Shown here piece after piece: positions 29,219 through 36,349 of a stretch of DNA of 64,000 nucleotides. The position numbers and the translations under genes are program-made. The stretch is from Viridibacterium sediminicola (GTDB lineage Bacteria; Pseudomonadota; Gammaproteobacteria; Burkholderiales; Rhodocyclaceae). Location: assembly GCF_039631295.1 (NCBI RefSeq), contig NZ_JBDIVE010000003.1, positions 62,001-126,000 on the forward strand, written 5' to 3'. Position 1 is the first letter of the stretch; each line of letters starts with the position of its first letter. Below the pieces are notes generated by a model. That model was not told the origin of the DNA. It saw nothing but the letters and a program-made list of their open reading frames with translations, and searched no databases.

Positions 29219-29887
29219 CTATTCGACGAGGCCATGCTTGAGGCCGTAGTGGGTGAGCTCTGCATTGTTGCGCAGCTTCATTTTTTCGAGCAGCCGGGCG
29301 CGATAGACGCTGACCGTCTTGACGCTCAGATTCAGCTGCTCGGCGATCTGCGTCAGGGTTTTGCCCGAGGAAATCATGCACAGGGTCTGGTATTCGCGGT
29401 CGGAGAGCTTCTCGTGTGGCGGGCGCTCCACGTCTTCGCCGATGGCATTGGCCAGCTCTTCGGCTACCGCAGCGCTGACGTATTTCTTGCCCGAGGCGAC
29501 CTGGCGAATCGCCGTCACCAGCTGTTCGGGCGCGCCTTGCTTGGACAGATAGCCGGCCGCGCCAGCGCGCAGCGCGCGCACTGCGTACTGCTCTTCCGGG
29601 TGCATCGAGAGGATCAGCACCGGCAGTTTGGGGAATTCTTTCTTGACCAGTTTCAGGGTGTCGATGCCATTGCGGTCGGGCATCGAGACATCCATCAGCA
29701 CGACATCGCAGGGCGTTGTGCGCAGCAATTGCAGCGCCTTGACGCCACCGTCGGCCTCGACCACGACCTCCATATCATCGGTGTCGGAGAGGATCTGTTT
29801 GAGTCCATGCCGGATGATGGCATGGTCATCTGCAATCAGTACGCGAATCTTGGAAGCCATGGTGCCGAATCTATCTGTCGCTTTCAT
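29219..29887 (-). CDS. LuxR/NarL-family response regulator
   Basis: The protein is 222 residues from ATG 29887, or 213 from ATG 29860. The receiver domain has the acidic pair in LIADDHAIIRHGL and phospho-acceptor Asp in VVLMDVSMPDRNG, with Lys in LSKQGAPEQ. The C-terminal LuxR helix-turn-helix is clear from LSDREYQTLCMISSGKTLTQIAEQLNLSVKTVSVYRARLLEKMKL. ATG 29887 is preferred because it overlaps the kinase stop codon as atga, a coupling arrangement. It forms a two-component pair with the upstream kinase. Confidence 0.93.
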   Translation of the reverse strand: MKATDRFGTMASKIRVLIADDHAIIRHGLKQILSDTDDMEVVVEADGGVKALQLLRTTPCDVVLMDVSMPDRNGIDTLKLVKKEFPKLPVLILSMHPEEQYAVRALRAGAAGYLSKQGAPEQLVTAIRQVASGKKYVSAAVAEELANAIGEDVERPPHEKLSDREYQTLCMISSGKTLTQIAEQLNLSVKTVSVYRARLLEKMKLRNNAELTHYGLKHGLVE

Positions 29888-31413
29888 CCCTGTCCACCGG
29901 GAAAAGCGATGCTCTCCCTGCCCATTTCCTGTCGCAGCGGATGCAGGGGCGCGCGCAGCACGACCGTGGTGCCATGTGGTGCGCGCGGCAGCAGTTCCAT
30001 GGTGCCGCCGAAACCCTTGAGCCGTTCGCGGATGCTGCGCAGGCCGAATGACTTGGGTTTATGCAGATCGGCACTGTCCATGCCACGGCCATCGTCGCTG
30101 ACTTCGAGGACGATCTCATCACCCTCCTGCATCAGGCGCACTTCAACCTGCTTGGCACCGGCGTGTTTGCTGATATTGGTGAGCGCTTCCTGATAGGTGC
30201 GGAACAGGGCAATCGCCGCTTCCTCCGAGGTCTCGATGTCGTGGTCGGCGCACAGCACTTCGCAGGGAATGCCGGTACGGTGCTGGAAGTCCTCGGCGTG
30301 GCTCTCTACTGCCGCAGCCAGGCCGAATTCCTTGAGGATGCCCGGCCGCAGTTCGCGTGCGACGCGGCCGGCGGTGGTGATGGCGTCATCGATCATCGCT
30401 TCGATCTGGCGTACACGCTCGATCAGGGGTGACTGCGGATCGAGCTTGCCACCGAGCAAGGAGACCGAGATCTTCATGCCCACCAGGGTACCGCCAAGCA
30501 CGTCGTGGATGTCGCGCGCAATGCGGTCACGTTCTTCTTCCTTGATATTTTGCAAGTGGTTGGACAGCTCGGCCAGCTGTAGACGCGAGCTGCGCAGCTC
30601 GGCTTCGGCCAGCTTGCTCTGGGTGATGTTCCACATCACGCCTTCCCAGATGTGCTGGCCATTGTCGAGGTCACGCGGCGAGCAGCGCAGATTGATCCAT
30701 TTGACGTCGCTGCCCGAAGTCAGCACGCGGCCTTCCCAGTTGAGCGTGGTATGCCGCTGCGAGGCCAGCTGCAAGGCGCTAAGGAAGTCCTCGCGGTCTT
30801 CCTGCACGATCAAGCCCACCAGCGGATTGTCGAGGGTCAGGAACTCGTCGGCATCGAGCCCCAGCAACATCTGGCAGGCCTCGCTGACATACAGGAACTG
30901 CGGCAGGCCTTCGACCGAGACCTGCATCTGGAACAGCATGCCCGGCACATTGGCGGCCAGGGCCTGGAAGCGGGCGTCGTTGACCCGCATGGCGTCAAGC
31001 GCAGCGCGGCGCTCCTGGCGCATCCGCGCTTCGCGGCGTTCGCGCTCGATCACCGCCGCCAGCCGGCCGACATGCTCCTTGTCCAGGCAGTCCTGTGCGC
31101 CGGCCTGCATCACCTCGCACGCCGCCGCTTCATCAACGGTGCTGGAGATGGCGATCAGCGGAATGTCACGATTGTTTTGCTGCAGCAGGCTCAGCGCGCT
31201 GAGCACCGGACAGTCCTGCGCGTCGAAATCGGCAATCACCAGATCCCAGGCATCGCCGAGCAAGGCATCACGCAAGCCGGCTGTGCTGGCCACGCGGCTC
31301 GCCTTGACGCTGTAACCGAGCTCGCCAAGCTGCGCACATAGCTTTTGCATCTGCGCTTCATCGTCCTCGACAAACAAGACGCGCAAGGCGTTTGAACCGG
31401 TGTCGGCCTGCAT
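29884..31413 (-). CDS. sensor histidine kinase with N-terminal receiver and PAS domains (HisKA_3/NarX-type)
   Basis: The 509-residue protein starts with a receiver-like domain (VLFVEDDEAQ; acceptor Asp62 in LVIADFD), then a PAS domain at roughly 140-270 (FQALAANVPGMLFQM to WEGVMWNITQSK). A HisKA_3 dimerisation helix follows, with ERDRIARDIHDVLGG holding the phospho-His, and a GHKL ATPase domain (EALTNISKHAG; VSDDGRGMD; GLRSIRERLKGFGG). There is no transmembrane segment, so it is a soluble kinase. A receiver ahead of the PAS and kinase domains implies it is itself a phosphorelay target. It is coupled to the LuxR-type regulator downstream. Confidence 0.92.
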   Translation of the reverse strand: MQADTGSNALRVLFVEDDEAQMQKLCAQLGELGYSVKASRVASTAGLRDALLGDAWDLVIADFDAQDCPVLSALSLLQQNNRDIPLIAISSTVDEAAACEVMQAGAQDCLDKEHVGRLAAVIERERREARMRQERRAALDAMRVNDARFQALAANVPGMLFQMQVSVEGLPQFLYVSEACQMLLGLDADEFLTLDNPLVGLIVQEDREDFLSALQLASQRHTTLNWEGRVLTSGSDVKWINLRCSPRDLDNGQHIWEGVMWNITQSKLAEAELRSSRLQLAELSNHLQNIKEEERDRIARDIHDVLGGTLVGMKISVSLLGGKLDPQSPLIERVRQIEAMIDDAITTAGRVARELRPGILKEFGLAAAVESHAEDFQHRTGIPCEVLCADHDIETSEEAAIALFRTYQEALTNISKHAGAKQVEVRLMQEGDEIVLEVSDDGRGMDSADLHKPKSFGLRSIRERLKGFGGTMELLPRAPHGTTVVLRAPLHPLRQEMGRESIAFPGGQG

Positions 31414-31543
31414 TGATGACTCCTGGGCAATGATGGTGAGCGGCCCATGATGGCGTGGTCATGGGGGCGGCGCCTGAAGATAGCATGAAGGCGCAGCCTG
31501 CAAAGTTTTACCCCGTTCGGGCAGGTGTTGAGCTGTCCGCCGA

Positions 31544-31581
31544 ACTGTCATTTGACAGTCTATCGGCCGGCCCACTAAACT
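31544..31581 (+). promoter_or_regulatory. promoter of the split tRNA-Thr gene, with palindrome over -35
   Basis: Consensus ttgaca (31552-31557) and taaact (31576-31581) are 18 bases apart, followed by a GC-rich stretch typical of stringently controlled stable-RNA promoters. The palindrome actgtca-tt-tgacagt (31544-31559) covers the -35 box. Confidence 0.7.
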
Positions 31582-31612
31582 GCGTGCCCCTGCTTCTGGC
31601 AGGGAATGTGTC

Positions 31613-31905
31613 GCCGCTTTAGCTCAGGGGTAGAGCAACCGCCTTAAACATGTATGAGTGCCTCGGAGGAAACTCCGGGAGTAGAACTGCTCAAATTCGG
31701 GGAACGCTCCAGTTCGCAAGAACCAGCCAATCCCGAGCCAAGCTCCGGCAACGGGGAAGGTGTAGAGACTAGACGGGCAGCACCTAAAGCTACGGCCAGG
31801 GTGAAGGGATAGTCCAGACCACGAACATCCATCAGGGTGGCGGCGAAAGCCGAAGTGCGTAAGGTAAGCGGTAGGTCGTCAGTTCGAATCCGACAAGCGG
31901 CACCA
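31613..31905 (+). tRNA. tRNA-Thr(UGU) interrupted by a group I intron
   Basis: The exons are 31613-31645 and 31864-31905; joined they give a 75 nt tRNA including encoded CCA. The acceptor stem GCCGCTT/AAGCGGC, D arm GCTC-AGGGGTA-GAGC, and anticodon stem ACCGC/GCGGT with loop CTTGTAA give anticodon TGT (Thr). The variable loop is AGGTC and the T loop TTCGAAT. G1-C72, C2-G71, G35 and U36 agree with threonine identity. The T stem has one A-C mismatch (GTCAG with CCGAC). The intron interrupts between U34 and G35. The unspliced sequence cannot form an anticodon loop, so splicing is required for function. Confidence 0.9.
31646..31863 (+). ncRNA. self-splicing group I intron (subgroup IC3-like), 218 nt
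   Basis: All four conserved core elements appear in order: P-like caaattcggggaacgc (about 31692-31707), Q-like aatcccgagccaagct (about 31729-31744), R gtgtagagactagacgg (31760-31776) and S gggatagtccag (about 31806-31817). P7 forms between agacta and tagtcc. The P2-type hairpin ctcggag-gaaa-ctccggg lies near the 5' end. The internal guide tatgag pairs with both exons: gag with exon end ctt (terminal U-G wobble) and tat with exon start gta. The intron ends in G (31863) as required. No endonuclease ORF is present. Confidence 0.9.
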
Positions 31906-31976
31906 GGAATTTCAGGGCAGTGTTGTCAGACCGCCTCAGCGGCAAGGTTTATTTGTGAGGTTTTCGGCGAATATTC

Positions 31977-32005
31977 TTGACAACAGTGAGTCTGTACTAC
32001 ATAAT
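31977..32005 (+). promoter_or_regulatory. promoter of tRNA-fMet
   Basis: ttgaca (31977-31982) and cataat (32000-32005) are separated by 17 bases, a near-perfect sigma-70 promoter. Transcription should begin a few bases before the tRNA at 32019, so this tRNA need not depend on read-through from tRNA-Thr. Confidence 0.8.
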
Positions 32006-32018
32006 CTTTCTTCTCTGA

Positions 32019-32095
32019 CGCGGGGTGGAGCAGTCTGGCAGCTCGTCGGGCTCATAACCCGAAGGTCACAGGTTCAAATCCTGTCCCCGCAACCA
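32019..32095 (+). tRNA. initiator tRNA-fMet(CAU)
   Basis: The 77 nt gene folds as a cloverleaf with CAT anticodon in loop CTCATAA and encoded CCA. The acceptor begins with C1 opposite A72, the mismatch that marks bacterial initiator tRNA. Three G-C pairs (GGG/CCC) close the anticodon stem, a second initiator hallmark. Confidence 0.97.
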
Positions 32096-32097
32096 AA

Positions 32098-32137
32098 TAA
32101 ACAAGGGCTTAGTCATCTGACTAGGCCCTTTGTTTTT
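32098..32137 (+). terminator. rho-independent terminator after tRNA-fMet
   Basis: The hairpin aaacaagggc...agtc-atct-gact...gccctttgttttt has a mismatch in the middle of the stem and ends in a T-rich run (32131-32137). It lies directly after tRNA-fMet and ahead of the convergent scoB stop codon, so it may serve both strands. Confidence 0.85.
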
Positions 32138-32149
32138 GTGCTGTGCCGT

Positions 32150-32794
32150 TCAGTTGGCGAGCAGTGGCACGCCGGTCAGGCTCTGGATGTGTTCAAAGCT
32201 GACGCCGGGTGCGCGCTCGACGAGTTGAAGCCCGGTCGCGTTGATGTCCATGACGCCCAGGTCGGTGATGATGCGCTGCACGACGCCCTGACCGGTGAGC
32301 GGCAGGGTGCAGTGAGGCAGGATCTTGAGCTCGGTGCTGCCATCTTTCTTGCGGGCCACATGCTCCATCAGGACTACGACCCGCTTGACGCCCGCCACCA
32401 GATCCATCGCGCCACCCATCCCCTTGACCATCTTGCCGGGGATCATCCAGTTGGCCAGATCGCCCTGGGCGCTGACCTGCATGGCCCCGAGAATGGACAA
32501 ATTGATTTTGCCGCCGCGAATCATGGCGAAGCTGTCGTGGCTACCGAAAATGGCGGAGCCGGGAATTGTGGTGACGGTCTGTTTGCCGGCATTGATGAGG
32601 TCAGGGTCGACTTCTTCTTCGGTCGGGAAAGGCCCCAGGCCAAGCATGCCGTTTTCGCTCTGCAGCCACACCTCGATGTCGCCCGGAACGTGATTCGCGA
32701 CCAGGGTGGGCAGACCAATCCCCAGATTGACGTAAAAGCCGTCTTGCAATTCGGCTGCAGCACGCGCAGCCATTTCCTCGTGTGTCCAAGCCAT
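32150..32794 (-). CDS. scoB: 3-oxoacid CoA-transferase subunit B
   Basis: The 214-residue beta subunit of a succinyl-CoA:3-oxoacid CoA-transferase carries the catalytic glutamate in QSENGMLGLGPFP and the family start WTHEEMAARAAAELQDG. GLPTLVANHVP and GKMVKGMGGAMDLVAG are also typical. Together with subunit A it would move CoA from succinyl-CoA to a 3-oxo acid. Its ATG overlaps the stop of the A-subunit gene (taatg). It is last in gntR-scoA-scoB and convergent with the tRNA terminator. Confidence 0.93.
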   Translation of the reverse strand: MAWTHEEMAARAAAELQDGFYVNLGIGLPTLVANHVPGDIEVWLQSENGMLGLGPFPTEEEVDPDLINAGKQTVTTIPGSAIFGSHDSFAMIRGGKINLSILGAMQVSAQGDLANWMIPGKMVKGMGGAMDLVAGVKRVVVLMEHVARKKDGSTELKILPHCTLPLTGQGVVQRIITDLGVMDINATGLQLVERAPGVSFEHIQSLTGVPLLAN

Positions 32795-33504
32795 TATGCG
32801 TGCTCCTGCAATTGACGGGTCGTGCGTTTTTCGATGCGTTTTTCCGGGTGGGCGTTGTGCACTAGGCGCTGCACATAGATACCGGGCAGATGAATCTCAT
32901 CGGGTGCCAGGGTGCCCAGTTCGACGATTTCTTCCACTTCAGCGACGCAAACCTGGCCTGCCATGGCAGCGGCTGGATTGAAGTTGCGCGCGGTCAGGCG
33001 GAATTGCAGATTACCGGCGCGATCAGCGCGCCAGGCCTTGACCAGCGCGACATCGGCGCGCAGGGCGCGCTCCATGACATAGATTTCGCCGTCGAATTCG
33101 CGCAGTTCCTTGCCTTCGGCGACGACGGTGCCGACGCCGGTGCGTGTGAAAAAGGCCGGGATGCCCGCGCCGCCTGCTCGCAGCTTTTCGGCCAGGGTGC
33201 CTTGCGGAGTGAATTCCAGCTCCAGCTCACCGGCCAGGTACTGGCGTTCAAATTCCTTGTTTTCGCCGACATAGCTGGAAATCATCTTGCGGATCTGGCG
33301 GCTCTCCAGGAGTTTGCCGAGCCCGAAGCCATCGACGCCGGCATTGTTGGAAATGACCGTCAGATCACGCACGCCGCTGTCACGCAGGGCGTCGATGAGG
33401 GCTTCGGGGATGCCGCATAAACCGAAACCGCCGACAGCCAGTGTCTGGCCGTCGGCAACGAGATCGGCCAGGGCCTGCGTCGCAGATGGGTAGAGTTTGT
33501 TCAT
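32794..33504 (-). CDS. scoA: 3-oxoacid CoA-transferase subunit A
   Basis: The 236-residue alpha subunit has the glycine-rich GGFGLCGIPEALIDAL, VISNNAGVDGFGLG, YVGENKEFERQYLAGELELE and TGVGTVVAEGKE blocks of SCOT A subunits. It probably acts on the 3-oxo acid released by the hydrolases encoded on the divergent strand (inference), though a role in ketone-body or acetoacetate use cannot be excluded. It lies 36 bases downstream of the gntR gene, so regulator and transferase are likely one transcript. Confidence 0.93.
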   Translation of the reverse strand: MNKLYPSATQALADLVADGQTLAVGGFGLCGIPEALIDALRDSGVRDLTVISNNAGVDGFGLGKLLESRQIRKMISSYVGENKEFERQYLAGELELEFTPQGTLAEKLRAGGAGIPAFFTRTGVGTVVAEGKELREFDGEIYVMERALRADVALVKAWRADRAGNLQFRLTARNFNPAAAMAGQVCVAEVEEIVELGTLAPDEIHLPGIYVQRLVHNAHPEKRIEKRTTRQLQEHA

Positions 33505-33540
33505 GTCTCGCTATCTCTGTTGGACGCAGGCATGCACGCC

Positions 33541-34263
33541 CTAGGCCTGCCTGCGGACTCGGGTGGAACGGCTTGTTTTGCTTGTTTCTGCTTGTGCAGG
33601 GGCGTCCGGATAGACACTGAGCAGAGTCAGGTCTAGATGTTCTGCCAGGCTGTCGCAGGCCTGTGCCTGATTGCGCGACAGGATGGCCTCGACCAGCTGG
33701 CGATGGATGTCGACGAACTCGTCGAGATCCTGGCTGGTTTTCTGCAGCATCAGCTGGCGATAACGCTGTGCCTGGTCATACAGAATGCTGCGCACCATGC
33801 GCATGCGTTGGGAGCTGCAGGCGGCCAGGAAGGCTTCATGCAGATTGCGGTGGGCTTGTTCCAGATCGTGCGCACCGGCGCTGCTGCGCCCTGCCTTGAT
33901 GACAGCAGCAAGACCCTCAAGTCGGGCAAAGGCGGCACGGATGCCCAGTTCCCACTCGTGATCGCCGGCCGCAAGGGCATCACGCAAAGCAGCCAACTCG
34001 ACGAGCTGGCGCAGACGGGTGATGTCTTCCAGATCCTCACGCGAAATGGCCGCCACGCGGAAGCCGCGCCGGCTGTCAGCCACGACAAAACCCTGGGAAC
34101 TCAGCTGTGACAGCGCTTCGCGCAGGGGCGAGGCGCCCATGTCATAGCGTTCCTTGAGTTCGGCGATCAGCAGCTTCTGCTCGGGCACCAGCACGCCATT
34201 GACGATGTCGGCGGATAGGCGTTCAACGGCAATCTCGGTCAAGGTGCGGGCAGTATCGCTCAT
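33541..34263 (-). CDS. GntR-family transcriptional regulator (FCD/FadR subfamily)
   Basis: The 240-residue protein has an N-terminal winged helix (AVERLSADIVNGVLVPEQKLLIAELKERYDMGASPLREALSQLSSQGFVV) and a C-terminal all-helical FCD ligand domain. That domain has an acidic/His metal-binding pattern (EQAHRNLHEAFLAAC; DIHRQLVEAIL; AEHLDL). Members usually repress catabolic operons and respond to a carboxylate. It heads the minus-strand unit gntR-scoA-scoB and diverges from a catabolic/transport operon. The palindrome at 34348-34361 is its likely operator, giving autoregulation and control of both units. Confidence 0.9.
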   Translation of the reverse strand: MSDTARTLTEIAVERLSADIVNGVLVPEQKLLIAELKERYDMGASPLREALSQLSSQGFVVADSRRGFRVAAISREDLEDITRLRQLVELAALRDALAAGDHEWELGIRAAFARLEGLAAVIKAGRSSAGAHDLEQAHRNLHEAFLAACSSQRMRMVRSILYDQAQRYRQLMLQKTSQDLDEFVDIHRQLVEAILSRNQAQACDSLAEHLDLTLLSVYPDAPAQAETSKTSRSTRVRRQA

Positions 34264-34342
34264 CCGGGTGTCTCCCTTTTCTTTCTATTGAAGCCGGAAA
34301 TTTTGCCATAGTTTATCGGGGAAACACCTATTTATCGATTTG

Positions 34343-34370
34343 TTGACTTTTATCGATAAAATTTTATAGT
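34343..34370 (+). promoter_or_regulatory. catabolic operon promoter with operator palindrome between -35 and -10
   Basis: ttgact (34343-34348) and tatagt (34365-34370) are 16 bases apart. The perfect 14 bp palindrome ttttatcgataaaa (34348-34361) fills the spacer. Half-site-like copies tttatcgatt (34331-34340) and gtttatcgg (about 34312) lie upstream. Binding of the divergent GntR protein here would block RNA polymerase directly. Confidence 0.7.
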
Positions 34371-34444
34371 ACCGACAAACAGAGCGAGACATCGATTTCG
34401 CCGAACATACGGGACCGCCATGCCGGCCCAACAGGAGACAACAC

Positions 34445-35236
34445 GTGAAAGTCCAAAGATTTGTGGACCTGTCTGTCGCGCTCGACCCCGCGGTTGCGTC
34501 TGATCCGCCGGGCTTGCAACCGCAGATTGACTACATCGACCACCAGACCGGCGCACGTCATTTATGCGCCATGTTCCCGGGCCTGCGTGCCGAAGATCTG
34601 CCGGATGGCGAAGGCTGGGCGGTGGAGGATCTGCGGATCCATACGCATTGCGGCACCCATATGGATGCGCCTTGGCATTACGCCTCGACGATGGATGGCG
34701 GCAAGCCAGCCATGCCGATCGACGAGGTGCCGCTCGATTGGTGCTTTCGCCCTGGCGTCAAACTGGACTTCCGAGCCGTGCCCGACGGGCATGTGGTGAG
34801 CGCAGCGGAGATTGCGGCAGCTTTCGAGGCCATCGAGTATCGCCTGGCCCCTTTCGATATCGTTCTCATCAATACCTCGGCAGGGGCTGCCTACGGCCAG
34901 CCGGACTACATCAATCGCGGCTGCGGTCTCGGGCGCGAGGCCACGCTGTGGTTGCTGGAACGTGGTGTGCGCGTGGTCGGTACGGATGCCTGGAGCTGGG
35001 ACGCGCCCTTTGCTTACACACGGCAGCGTTATGCAGCTACTGCTGATCCTCGCATCATCTGGGAAGGTCACAAGGCGGGCCGTGAGATGGCTTACTGCCA
35101 GATGGAAAAACTGGCGCAGCTTGATCAGTTGCCCGCGCATGGCTTCATGGTCAGCTGCTTTCCTTACAAGATTCGCGGCGCCTCGGCGGGCTTCACCCGC
35201 TGCGTCGCTCTATTCCTGGAAGAGGTAACCCAATGA
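34445..35236 (+). CDS. cyclase-family metal-dependent hydrolase (kynurenine formamidase-like fold)
   Basis: The 263-residue protein has the PF04199 metal motif HTHCGTHMDAPWHY, the HxGTHxDxPxH pattern, with a further His in WEGHKAGREMAYCQMEKL. Members hydrolyse amide, lactone or cyclic diketone substrates such as N-formylkynurenine, isatin or cyclohexane-1,2-dione. No other tryptophan or isatin gene is near, so the substrate is open. It is first in the plus-strand operon behind a likely GntR-controlled promoter. Its stop overlaps the next start as atga. Confidence 0.85.
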   Translation: MKVQRFVDLSVALDPAVASDPPGLQPQIDYIDHQTGARHLCAMFPGLRAEDLPDGEGWAVEDLRIHTHCGTHMDAPWHYASTMDGGKPAMPIDEVPLDWCFRPGVKLDFRAVPDGHVVSAAEIAAAFEAIEYRLAPFDIVLINTSAGAAYGQPDYINRGCGLGREATLWLLERGVRVVGTDAWSWDAPFAYTRQRYAATADPRIIWEGHKAGREMAYCQMEKLAQLDQLPAHGFMVSCFPYKIRGASAGFTRCVALFLEEVTQ

Positions 35237-36216
35237 TTCTGGCTACATTCCATCGCCAGGATGGTGCACTTGCACTGGGACTGGTGCAGCGCGAAGCCGG
35301 GCTCATCATTGATGCGCAGGTCGCAGCGCAAAGACTGGATGGACGCCCGGAGCCGCGCTTTCAGAGCATGTTGAGCCTCATTGATGGTGGCCCGGCGGCA
35401 CTTGATCGCCTGCGCGAGCTCGGGCGGCGTGCCATGGCGGAGGGGCTTGCCTGTCTGCCCCTGTCGTCAGTGCGACTGGCAGCTCCGGTGCCACAGCCAC
35501 CACAGATGCGCGATTTCTCTGTGTTTGAAACGCATATGCGCAATGCCGCTGTGGGTATGGCGCGCTTGCGCCGCCACAGACAGCAGGCGGATTGGCCTTT
35601 GCCGGTTCCCGAGCAGATTCAGATACCGGAGGCTTTTGTGCAGCAGCCGGTGTATTACAAGACCAACCGCTTCAGCGTAGTCGGTCATGAGCATGAGGTG
35701 CAATGGCCGCGTTACAGCCAGCGTCTTGATTACGAGCTGGAATTCGGCATCTTCCTGGCCCGCAGAGGACGGGATATCAGCCGCTCGCAGGCACGCGACT
35801 ACATCTTCGGCTACACGATTTTCAATGATTTTTCTGCGCGTGATGCGCAGGAATTCGAAATGACTGCGCCATTTGGTCCGACCAAGGGCAAGGACTTCGA
35901 TACCGGCAATGTGCTGGGTCCGTGGATCGTTACGCCAGATGAGCTGCCAGATCCCTATGCCCTCAGAATGAGTGCACGGGTCAATGGCGAGCTGTGGTCG
36001 GATTGTTCCAGTGCGGGCATGGTGCATCAGTTCGAAGACATGATTGCGCATGTCTCGCGTGACGAGACCTTGCATGCCGGCGAGTTTTTCGGTTCGGGCA
36101 CAGCGGGTGGTGGTTGCGGCCTCGAACTGGATCGATGGATTCAGCCTGGCGATGTCATCGAGCTTGAAGTCGAGGGCATCGGCAAGCTGCGTAACAGGGT
36201 CGTCCGGAGTCCGTGA
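35233..36216 (+). CDS. fumarylacetoacetate hydrolase (FAH) family protein
   Basis: The 327-residue protein has the FAH-family metal site blocks: YELEFGIFLARRGRDI, FGYTIFNDFSARDAQEFEM, GPTKGKDFDTGNVLGPWIVT, and a C-terminal FFGSGTAGGGCGLELDRWIQPGDVIELEVEGIG. An N-terminal domain (FHRQDGALALGLVQ) precedes it, as in larger FAH proteins. The family hydrolyses C-C bonds of diketo acids or isomerises or decarboxylates similar compounds. Translational overlap with the cyclase-family gene suggests consecutive steps: ring or lactone opening, then diketo-acid cleavage. Confidence 0.88.
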   Translation: MILATFHRQDGALALGLVQREAGLIIDAQVAAQRLDGRPEPRFQSMLSLIDGGPAALDRLRELGRRAMAEGLACLPLSSVRLAAPVPQPPQMRDFSVFETHMRNAAVGMARLRRHRQQADWPLPVPEQIQIPEAFVQQPVYYKTNRFSVVGHEHEVQWPRYSQRLDYELEFGIFLARRGRDISRSQARDYIFGYTIFNDFSARDAQEFEMTAPFGPTKGKDFDTGNVLGPWIVTPDELPDPYALRMSARVNGELWSDCSSAGMVHQFEDMIAHVSRDETLHAGEFFGSGTAGGGCGLELDRWIQPGDVIELEVEGIGKLRNRVVRSP

Positions 36217-36349
36217 TGAGCCCTTGACCTGAATCGCAGCCGTTCATTCCGGGAGAACCACAAGCGTCATCAAGGCGCCCCCCGTGCTGGCATCCGACGC
36301 GGATGCCAGAAGGATCCGGCAGCATCACCCACCAGCAGAGGAGACAGCA

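Noticed and set aside
31613..31650. Reading the unspliced loop as tRNA-Leu(UAA)
   Set aside because: cttaa looks like a UAA anticodon, but the short variable loop, the acceptor sequence and the intron core rule out tRNA-Leu.
31638..31664. Alternative 5' splice site after cat with gtg as guide (31648-31650 with 31658-31660)
   Set aside because: It resembles the Azoarcus tRNA-Ile guide pairing, but joining there leaves a tRNA with an oversized anticodon loop; the site after 31645 restores a normal 7-base loop and pairs with both exons.
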